Positions 7,293 to 12,780 of a stretch of DNA of 12,780 bases are shown here, piece after piece. Positions within the stretch are counted from its first letter, which is position 1. Every line of letters begins with the position of its first letter. The stretch is from Fidelibacterota bacterium (GTDB taxonomy: Bacteria > Fidelibacterota > Marinisomatia > Marinisomatales > TCS55), in contig PBBH01000038.1 in the NCBI GenBank assembly GCA_002716525.1, positions 26,476 to 39,255 on the forward strand. Direction: 5' to 3'. A model generated the notes under the pieces. The model was not told the origin of the DNA. It did not search any database and worked only from the letters and a program-made list of their open reading frames with translations. The translations under genes and the position numbers were made by a program.

Positions 7293-7730
7293 ATGAATTT
7301 TCCGCTTCATCCTGCTTTAGTTCACTTCCCCATTGCCTTTTTATATGGAGCTCTCATTCTTCATGCAATACAACTTTGGCGACCAAACTGGATGTGCCGC
7401 GTCATTGGCATTTGGCTTTTGGGCCTCTCAGCTGCCCTTTCCATTTTTTCAGCACTTACGGGTGAAAAGGAAGCCGCCCGTGCTGGTCAAGTAGGATATT
7501 CCACCGAAATCCTAGAAATAATGAATCGCCACGAACTGATGGGAAATATAGTTACATGGGGATCCATCACCATTTTTCTAGTCTGGATATATTTATTTTT
7601 TAAAAATATGGAAGACCGTAGGGTAGATATTTTGGCGCTGGCCTTCCTTGTTCTTTTGGTTGGTATGGTATCTTTTACTGCTTACCTAGGAGGGCAATTG
7701 GTATGGGTTCACGGGGTAGGTACCCCATAA
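7293..7730 (+). CDS. DUF2231 family membrane protein
   Basis: This 145-residue protein is an integral inner-membrane protein of the DUF2231 family. The signature LHPALVHFPIAF opens the protein (5-16), and the closing YLGGQLVWVHGVG (131-143) is the other family hallmark. Four hydrophobic segments lie near 10-28, 36-56, 85-104 and 111-131. Conserved histidines at 6, 11, 80 and 140 fall at helix ends and would be candidates for metal or heme ligation, but no biochemical function of the family is known to me. A purine-rich GGGAGG lies more than 20 bases before the ATG, too far for a normal ribosome site. The gene stands downstream of the tRNA and converges on the phosphatase gene. Confidence 0.87.
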   Translation: MNFPLHPALVHFPIAFLYGALILHAIQLWRPNWMCRVIGIWLLGLSAALSIFSALTGEKEAARAGQVGYSTEILEIMNRHELMGNIVTWGSITIFLVWIYLFFKNMEDRRVDILALAFLVLLVGMVSFTAYLGGQLVWVHGVGTP

Positions 7731-7745
7731 AATAGTCTATTTTAT
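7713..7745. terminator. Bidirectional hairpin at a convergent gene junction
   Basis: Two adjacent inverted repeats fill the seven-base junction and the ends of both genes. GGGGT/ACCCC (7713-7717 with 7722-7726) is followed by a 9-base perfect repeat ATAAAATAG/CTATTTTAT (7727-7735 with 7737-7745) around a single central T. Both stop codons lie inside the second repeat. The A-tract/T-tract arrangement reads the same on both strands, which suits a terminator serving both convergent genes. There is no long uninterrupted U-run, so its strength is uncertain. Confidence 0.5.
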
Positions 7746-8849
7746 CAAACCAACCATTGGATCAACTACATGACCAACGGGCTGGTTACTGATAAAATCA
7801 TAGCCGAGTAGATAGCCTAATGTTGTAGCCAATTGACTGGTAGCGATCGTATCAGTATTGGTCATTTCACCAATTGCAGGCGTATCCGGACCAATAATGG
7901 CTGTCCATAGAAATTCAGCCCCCGGCACACCATCGCCATGTGAACCCCAGGCACCATTTTCATAACTTCCACGACCATGGTCAGTTGTTATCATCATGGT
8001 TGTTTTACCCCGATACATTTCATTGGATTGCGTCCAATCCCAAATCGCTTTTATATAACCATCGGACCGGTTGGCTGTATTTAAATATTTGTCATATTCT
8101 CTTTGATGTGCAAACTCATCCGTTTCATCAAAAGAAATATATAAGAAGCGAGGTTTATTCAGTTTTAAATATTCAAAGGCATATTCAAACGTAAACGCGT
8201 CCCAACGTACAGCACTGCCATACCATGGAGAGGGGACATCCTCAATAAATGTGTTGAGCCACTGCTGTTTTGGGGTAAGCTTTTCATCATAAAATGGGTA
8301 CCCGCCAGAATTAATAGTAAAATCATTTCTTTCCGTATTGATAATCCAGTCAAACACATCCCAAGAAGCAAATGCGGCCACACGATCCTCAAAACCTTCC
8401 TGCTGATCCAAAAATTCAAGCAAATTGATATTTGGATTCCATTCTTTTTCATTACTATTCACACTATCGTCATTAAAGCCAACTAACAATTCATTATATC
8501 CTGGGTAGGAAAACCAATATGGGTTGGTCAATCGCATGACGCTCCCCTGTTCTTTATTCCCATAGATTTGACCCTGTTCTCCAATCATGTTCCAAAAAAA
8601 AGGGAAAACTAATTTTCGTCTTTCACGATAGTCCTCAGACCAATATTTAGCAGAAGTTGCTTCAACATCTTTTACGAACAAGGTATCAAGAACAATTTTT
8701 TCATCGGCGCCATAAAACAAATCTTCCCAACGTACACCATCTAAGGTAATCAGGATTATATTTTCCGTTTTTAATCCTTTGGGGTTTTTAGATAATTCAT
8801 GGCCACATCCGGAAAAAATCAGCAGACAGAAGAAGATAGTTTTTTTCAC
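7737..8849 (-). CDS. Alkaline-phosphatase-superfamily lipoprotein (putative phosphatase/phosphodiesterase)
   Basis: This 370-residue protein has a lipoprotein signal peptide: the basic start MKK, a short hydrophobic core and a lipobox ending SGC, with Cys15 as the lipidated residue. It is therefore anchored in the cell envelope. The mature part is an alkaline phosphatase/sulfatase superfamily domain. LITLDGVRW (33-41) supplies metal-binding Asp37, FSYPGYNELL (113-122) probably carries the nucleophile Ser114, SFDETDEFAH (239-248) supplies Asp241, Asp244 or Asp245 and His248, TTDHG (288-292) supplies Asp290 and His291, and WGSHGDG (301-307) supplies His304. All expected two-metal ligands appear present, so it should be active on a phosphate or sulfate ester; the exact substrate is unknown. 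Similar proteins are often labelled phosphoglyceromutase-like. Its ATG follows the DUF4249 gene stop by two bases, making it the last gene of the receptor unit. Confidence 0.88.
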   Translation of the reverse strand: MKKTIFFCLLIFSGCGHELSKNPKGLKTENIILITLDGVRWEDLFYGADEKIVLDTLFVKDVEATSAKYWSEDYRERRKLVFPFFWNMIGEQGQIYGNKEQGSVMRLTNPYWFSYPGYNELLVGFNDDSVNSNEKEWNPNINLLEFLDQQEGFEDRVAAFASWDVFDWIINTERNDFTINSGGYPFYDEKLTPKQQWLNTFIEDVPSPWYGSAVRWDAFTFEYAFEYLKLNKPRFLYISFDETDEFAHQREYDKYLNTANRSDGYIKAIWDWTQSNEMYRGKTTMMITTDHGRGSYENGAWGSHGDGVPGAEFLWTAIIGPDTPAIGEMTNTDTIATSQLATTLGYLLGYDFISNQPVGHVVDPMVGLIK

Positions 8850-8851
8850 TT

Positions 8852-9871
8852 TTATTCTGGCTTTAAATAGACGAAAAAGAAGTTTGCATAAGTCGAAGAG
8901 AATAGACCATAACCCCCATCAATATTTGACTTTGGCATTGTATAGATATTCTGCGCCAGCGGGTCCCCCTTAAGATATTCGAAGTAATTGTTATCTGTTG
9001 CTTGCACGGTAATTAACTGCAATCCATAATAATTAAAAAACAGCCAGCTCATGTTAACGGGCGCAGTTTCAACTGTCCACACAAACGGATTTTGGCGGTA
9101 TGGATTATTATTTTCATCACGAAAATAAGCACCTTTCCACAACTGGTACACTCGGGTTGTATCATAGATTAAATTAATAAATGTACTATCTCTAAAACCA
9201 TTACTATTATAATCTTCACCTTCGGGCTCAAGACCTTTTTCTGCTGCTTCCAATGCGAAAGTTAAAATTCGTACAGTATTATAATCTTCAACATTAAAAT
9301 CAATTTTAAAAAGCGGATATGAAGCAAAACTAGCAGTAAAACACTCCCCCGACCGATAGGTAACCGTATCGATAGTGCCGGTTGCAATAAGTCCCACTGC
9401 CGTCATTTTTGCGTTATTCGTATTAATATATGTTACCGGAATACTTTCTTCCTTACATTGATAATTGGAATTATTTATAGAGCCAATTTCCATTTTTTCT
9501 GGTGTAGTTGTTTCAGCAGTTAACGTTTTTCCATCAACCTCCACAGTTAAATTGTATTTTGTTCCGGGCCGGTAAACATAATCTTTCCTCGTGAGATACC
9601 GTCCCGGTTTACCTGTAACTGGGTGAGCAATTTCATTTCCGTCTTTGCTTGAGATCTTCACATTTGCATTCGCAATCCATAATTCATCTGCATCGATTTC
9701 TTCATCCAGGGAAGCTGTTCGTGATACAAAAAGTGTATCTACCATCGGTAGATTCGCCTGAATATTGCCAAAAACAACGAATTTTTTTTCATAAGGTTCG
9801 TCCCCATCTTGAATATTGCATCCCAGGAAGATCAACATACTAATAACAGATAATTTTTTAAGAGTATTCAT
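8852..9871 (-). CDS. DUF4249-like lipoprotein, partner of the TonB receptor
   Basis: This is a 339-residue lipoprotein with a short basic and hydrophobic signal and the lipobox IFLGC, so Cys18 is the predicted lipid anchor. The mature sequence resembles the DUF4249 family known beside TonB-dependent receptors in Bacteroidota. It has an early beta-rich region with ANVKISSKDGNE (69-80), a segment YNLTVEVDGKTLTAETTTP (106-124), a late ATDNNYFEYL (291-300), and a glycine-rich end IDGGYGLFSSTYANFF (317-332). The family function is not established; an accessory role on the outer membrane in substrate capture is an inference from its constant neighbour. An EF-hand-like loop D220-Y-N-S-N-G-F-R-D228 may bind calcium. 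The start ATG overlaps the receptor stop as ATGA, which implies translational coupling. The family assignment rests on pattern recognition only. Confidence 0.78.
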   Translation of the reverse strand: MNTLKKLSVISMLIFLGCNIQDGDEPYEKKFVVFGNIQANLPMVDTLFVSRTASLDEEIDADELWIANANVKISSKDGNEIAHPVTGKPGRYLTRKDYVYRPGTKYNLTVEVDGKTLTAETTTPEKMEIGSINNSNYQCKEESIPVTYINTNNAKMTAVGLIATGTIDTVTYRSGECFTASFASYPLFKIDFNVEDYNTVRILTFALEAAEKGLEPEGEDYNSNGFRDSTFINLIYDTTRVYQLWKGAYFRDENNNPYRQNPFVWTVETAPVNMSWLFFNYYGLQLITVQATDNNYFEYLKGDPLAQNIYTMPKSNIDGGYGLFSSTYANFFFVYLKPE

Positions 9872-12225
9872 AATTCAAATGAAATACCTATTGAGGGAAT
9901 AATTGGAAAAATATTCAGCTGTGATCTTTGTATTCTACCTTCATCAGACTCGTCAACATTGGGTTCCCCAAAATCAGGCCGCCCGTTTTTATTAATATCA
10001 TGCTTTTTTACATCCCAGTCACCATCATCATCTACACCATTGTACACATTTCCAAGCTGATAGATGTATCTGAAAACATTTTTTCGATTATATGTGTTAA
10101 TGATTTGAATAAATAAATCAAATTTGGTATTTCGAATTTTAAAATGGCGTACAGCTCCTAAATCTAATCGATGATAAACCGGATAACGTCCGCCATTTCT
10201 AGCGCCAGGTATTGTACGGTAACTTAGTTCTGGATCACCCGGAAGGTTTTCCAAAAAATATCCATTAATAGGTGTAAAGGCCTGCCCGGATTGAAAGGTC
10301 CATTTCCAGTTTAATTCCCACTTTTTAGTAGTTTGGTAAGTTCCAACCACATTCAATACATGGCTTCGATCCCAATTGGTGAAGTATTCCATCTGATTCA
10401 TTTGTTTACGACTCACAGACCACGTATAAGCGACCCATCCAGATAACCTTCCTGCTGTTTTTTGCCCGAAAACTTCCAACCCATAAGCATATCCATTTGC
10501 TAGTGAAAGAATATCAGAAAGTTTTTCATCGGAGACTCTCCCATCAGTGGATGCACGTGTTTCTTGAAAGGTTAACATATTACTGATATCTTTATAATAA
10601 CCCTCAATTTGCAGCTTATAGTCGCGGCCAATAAACTGTTCATAGCCCAATACAAACTGAGTGGATTTAGCCGGCTCAACGGAATCATCGATACCAACCC
10701 AATTATCTAAAATATTGGGGTTATAATCATCCTGAAACGTTTCAATAAACTGATGGTAATTTCCAATGGCCAGGTTAATAAATCTCGAATCATCAATAAT
10801 ATATTTCATCCCCAGCCGAAAGTCAGGATATATACTCTGGCTATGTCCGCTATATGTGTTTAACCTTAACCCGGGTTCCAAAATAAATTTTAAATTTGGT
10901 TTCCATTTAATTTTTGTATATACAGCTGCCTCGTTTGAATTGGTGCTTAAATCGAAGTCGGTGCTATCACCAAAAGTGTTGATATAACTAATATCTAATT
11001 TTTTTAATTGTCCGCCAAAAAAGAAATTGATATCCTGGTTTAAGAAAAAGGACAGGTTTGCAGAAAAACTGGCATCTTGTATTTTATTATCGCTATTTAT
11101 TCCAGCATTCCCACCTAAGCTAAAGTTGGTAAAAAATTGACTGTTTGCAAAAAGAAAATTGCCAATCAGTTTTTCATTAAATACTCTTCTGTAGGCCAAA
11201 CTTCCCGTCCGGTTGCCCCATAAGGCACTAAGGTCAAAATCATTAAACAAAAAGTCATCGATACCATTATAAAAACTAAATGAAATGCGATCTTTCTCAT
11301 TCAAATCCGTAAATACATGACCTTGGATGTCGTAAAAATAATAGGGTGGTATTAATTCAGCTGTTTCTGCTGGCAACACCTTTGGTAGGAGTAGATCGAA
11401 ATAAGTTCTTCTACCTGAAAACAGCCAGGCACCATTTAAGAATGGGCCTTCAAGCGTTGTGTGCGCTGATAGTAAAGACACACTTGTTTTACCTTTAAAT
11501 TCATTGCGATTGCCTTCCCGGCTCCGTATATCTAATACAGCAGATAATCTTCCTCCATATTCAGCGTTATAACCACCTTTAATTAATTCTGCCTCTTTTA
11601 CAGCATCCACAATAAAATTGGAGAATACGCCTCCTAAATGTGAAGGATTATATACTGTAATTCCATCCAGAAGAATTAGGTTTTGATCCGTGTTTCCTCC
11701 TCGGATAACTAATCCAGTACTGAATTCAGAAGTGGTAAGAACACCTGGTAAGGACTGGATGGTGCGAAATAAATCCGGTTCCGCCAATGCAGGCTGCGAC
11801 TTAAGCATTCTTGGTGAAAGGCTAATCCGGCTGGGTTCGATTTTATTCAGCCGTTCAATTTCTTCAGCAGTAACATCGACTTCAAAAAATTCAACCGCTT
11901 CAATCTCCAATGCTATATCAAGATTTATGGAAGTAATATCAAAATCAATTACCTGTTCAAAGCGTTTATAGCCCACATAGGATACCACCAGAGTCGCTTC
12001 ATTCAATTCAATTTCTGAAAGGACATAATATCCATTAACATCTGTAGCCATACCCTGGCCAGTTTCTTTAATAAATACATTAGCCCCAATCAGCACTTCA
12101 CCAGAGTTACTGTCAGTAATAAAACCATATATTTGATGAGAACTCTGGCCCCATAAAAGACCGGACCAAAGCATAAAAATAAGTTTATTCCTTTGCCAAA
12201 AGGTCATCCAGAATTTTTTCCGCAT
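9868..12225 (-). CDS. TonB-dependent outer membrane receptor with carboxypeptidase-like N-terminal domain
   Basis: This 785-residue protein is an outer membrane importer energised by TonB. Domains in order are a signal peptide (about 1-27), a CarboxypepD_reg-like beta-sandwich (about 31-113, with GFITDSNSGEVLIGANV and TDVNGYYVLSEI), a TonB-box-like DVTAEE (117-122), a plug (about 135-235, with VIRGGNTDQNLILLDG and YNAEYGGRLSAVLDIRSREG) and a 22-strand-type barrel ending in GISFEL. The ligand is unknown. Near the C-terminus lies an acidic, calcium-loop-like stretch, DDDGDWD (732-738) then D743-x-N-x-N-G-x-P-D751-x-G-E754. The listed ATG at 12225 overlaps the peroxiredoxin gene by 41 bases and has AAGGTGA about 12 bases upstream. 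The ATG at 12207 (codon 7) would give an equally good signal peptide. The stop is TGA and overlaps the next start. This is a typical FCB-type receptor. Confidence 0.94.
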   Translation of the reverse strand: MRKKFWMTFWQRNKLIFMLWSGLLWGQSSHQIYGFITDSNSGEVLIGANVFIKETGQGMATDVNGYYVLSEIELNEATLVVSYVGYKRFEQVIDFDITSINLDIALEIEAVEFFEVDVTAEEIERLNKIEPSRISLSPRMLKSQPALAEPDLFRTIQSLPGVLTTSEFSTGLVIRGGNTDQNLILLDGITVYNPSHLGGVFSNFIVDAVKEAELIKGGYNAEYGGRLSAVLDIRSREGNRNEFKGKTSVSLLSAHTTLEGPFLNGAWLFSGRRTYFDLLLPKVLPAETAELIPPYYFYDIQGHVFTDLNEKDRISFSFYNGIDDFLFNDFDLSALWGNRTGSLAYRRVFNEKLIGNFLFANSQFFTNFSLGGNAGINSDNKIQDASFSANLSFFLNQDINFFFGGQLKKLDISYINTFGDSTDFDLSTNSNEAAVYTKIKWKPNLKFILEPGLRLNTYSGHSQSIYPDFRLGMKYIIDDSRFINLAIGNYHQFIETFQDDYNPNILDNWVGIDDSVEPAKSTQFVLGYEQFIGRDYKLQIEGYYKDISNMLTFQETRASTDGRVSDEKLSDILSLANGYAYGLEVFGQKTAGRLSGWVAYTWSVSRKQMNQMEYFTNWDRSHVLNVVGTYQTTKKWELNWKWTFQSGQAFTPINGYFLENLPGDPELSYRTIPGARNGGRYPVYHRLDLGAVRHFKIRNTKFDLFIQIINTYNRKNVFRYIYQLGNVYNGVDDDGDWDVKKHDINKNGRPDFGEPNVDESDEGRIQRSQLNIFPIIPSIGISFEL

Positions 12226-12709
12226 GAGTATTTACATTCACCTTTTCATAAATTTTTTCAATTTTTCCCATAGGATCAATAATAAAAGTCATTCGTTTCG
12301 GCCAAACCCTACCTGCAGCACCATAAGCCTTCGAGACTTCTTTAGTTTTATCAGAAAGAAAATTAAATGGTAGGACATATTTATCTTTAAATGCCTTTAA
12401 CGCTTTTGGAGAATCATAACTGATACCAAAAACGATGATTTTTGCTTTTTTATATTCGCCGTATACGTCGCGGAACCCGCACGCCTCTTTGGTTCATCCA
12501 GGTGTGTCCGCTTTAGGAAAGTAATAAACAATAACTCGCTGTCCACGATAATCAGATAGTTTATGTACTTTTCCATCCTGATCTTTCAATACAAAATCCG
12601 GTGCCTTATCACCCACTTTAATGGTTTCAAGCGTGTGGCTACCTATAAGCAACGTTGTACTAATAATAATTGAAAGAATGGAAATTGAAAGAAGTAAGGT
12701 CATTTTCAT
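12185..12709 (-). CDS. Selenocysteine-containing peroxiredoxin, PrxQ/Bcp type (in-frame TGA read as Sec72)
   Basis: Reading through the TGA at 12494-12496 gives a 174-residue peroxiredoxin that reduces hydroperoxides using thiol donors. VGDKAPDFVLKDQDGK (32-47) opens the thioredoxin fold. The active site is F-P65-K-A-D-T69-P-G-U72, where the family has PxxxTxxC, so the TGA replaces the peroxidatic cysteine exactly. TKEAC follows, and Cys77 is the resolving cysteine at the PrxQ/Bcp spacing of five. The remainder is intact: VFGISYDSPKALKAF (93-107), LPFNFLSDKTKEVSKAYG (113-130), and KRMTFIIDPMG (138-148) with the catalytic Arg139. A GC-rich SECIS-like hairpin starts just after the TGA. The hydrophobic N-terminus (about 4-23) suggests export or membrane anchoring, unlike cytosolic Bcp. 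The gene starts 15 bases after an upstream stop and overlaps the receptor gene by 41 bases. A plain reading would give a 71-residue fragment. A sequencing error or pseudogene is the main alternative. Confidence 0.87.
12466..12483 (-). promoter_or_regulatory. Bacterial SECIS-like hairpin immediately downstream of the Sec UGA
   Basis: On the reverse strand the mRNA segment CGUGCGG-GUU-CCGCGACG folds into a seven-pair stem with one bulged G and a three-base apical loop GUU. The loop is preceded by 17 bases after the UGA, within the roughly 16-37 base distance and with the G in the first two loop positions expected for bacterial SECIS elements, which recruit the elongation factor SelB. By hand count 14 of the 18 bases are G or C, in a clearly AT-rich neighbourhood, although the codons (for RRGVR-free peptide KEACGFRDV) could easily have been AT-rich. 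Confidence 0.72.
12494..12496 (-). other. Recoded UGA codon (selenocysteine 72)
   Basis: The codon read as TGA on the reverse strand sits between TPG and TKEAC, the peroxidatic cysteine position of PrxQ/Bcp proteins. The reading frame continues without another stop for 102 codons to a TAA at 12185-12187. TGA serves as a true stop at the ends of the amidinohydrolase (5589-5591) and TonB receptor (9868-9870) genes, so a general reassignment of TGA is unlikely. Confidence 0.85.
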
Positions 12710-12724
12710 AATGTTTAGCTTTAT

Positions 12725-12780
12725 TTAATCACGCAAATAACTCAATGTATCAGTATTAAATGGTGCCGGTTGGATTTCAA
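12725..12780 (-). CDS. Possible C-terminal end of an unidentified upstream gene (partial)
   Basis: One reverse-strand frame is open from the window edge to a TAA at 12725-12727 and would encode the last 17 residues of a protein, ending DTLSYLRD. The stop lies 15 bases before the peroxiredoxin start, the spacing expected inside an operon, and the two other frames stop earlier. Seventeen residues are too few to identify a family, and a chance open frame of this length is quite possible. Confidence 0.35.
   Translation of the reverse strand, partial: EIQPAPFNTDTLSYLRD

Noticed and set aside
8165..8452. A minus-strand open frame of 95 codons in another frame inside the phosphatase gene
   Set aside because: It overlaps a protein with all expected metal-binding motifs and shows no motif of its own.
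12494..12496. General reassignment of TGA to a sense codon (for example Trp or Gly) in this organism
   Set aside because: TGA ends the amidinohydrolase gene at 5589-5591 and the TonB receptor gene at 9868-9870 where the proteins should end, and no other gene in the window has an internal TGA.
12494..12709. A 71-residue truncated peroxiredoxin fragment as a complete gene or pseudogene
   Set aside because: The stop falls exactly at the catalytic cysteine position, the rest of the family sequence follows in the same frame with no frameshift, and a SECIS-like hairpin follows. Sec recoding explains all of this better than decay.

Overview
The window looks like chromosomal DNA of an AT-rich Gram-negative bacterium of the Bacteroidota/Fibrobacterota/Marinimicrobia (FCB) assemblage. 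The evidence is a TonB-dependent receptor with an N-terminal carboxypeptidase-like domain, a DUF4249-type lipoprotein partner, lipobox-bearing secreted proteins, and few recognisable Shine-Dalgarno sites. A marine lineage such as Marinimicrobia (SAR406) is my best guess, but the sequence alone cannot prove it. There are no mobile elements, CRISPR arrays or phage genes, and no gene-free stretch longer than 300 bases.

Layout: 1-1154 (minus) is the 5' part of an MsbA-like ABC exporter cut by the window edge, with a GNAT acetyltransferase upstream (1239-1670, minus). Diverging from it, 1755-5591 (plus) is a tightly packed four-gene run: a variant GroES-like protein, a HemW-like radical SAM heme chaperone, an APC-family amino acid permease, and an arginine deiminase/dimethylargininase-type amidinohydrolase. 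Exonuclease III (5615-6388, minus) converges on this run. Next come a BolA-family protein and a CGFS monothiol glutaredoxin (6526-7101, plus), which form a classic iron-sulfur pair, then a tRNA-Glu(UUC) at 7172-7243 and a DUF2231 membrane protein (7293-7730, plus). A bidirectional hairpin sits at the convergent junction near 7740.

The right-hand third (7737-12725, minus) is one compact transcription unit. Read in the direction of transcription it holds the tail of an unknown gene, a peroxiredoxin, a TonB-dependent receptor, a DUF4249 lipoprotein and an alkaline-phosphatase-superfamily lipoprotein. The genes overlap or are separated by only a few bases.

The most notable feature is the peroxiredoxin (12185-12709). 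A plain reading splits it at an in-frame TGA at 12494-12496. That TGA lies exactly where the PrxQ/Bcp family has its peroxidatic cysteine (TPG-U-TKEAC). The frame then stays open and conserved for another 102 codons, and a GC-rich hairpin with a G-first apical loop begins within 20 bases of the TGA, as expected for a bacterial SECIS element. TGA is used as an ordinary stop by two other genes in the window, so the best reading is a selenoprotein: a probably exported or membrane-anchored Sec-peroxiredoxin whose 3' end overlaps the start of a TonB receptor gene.
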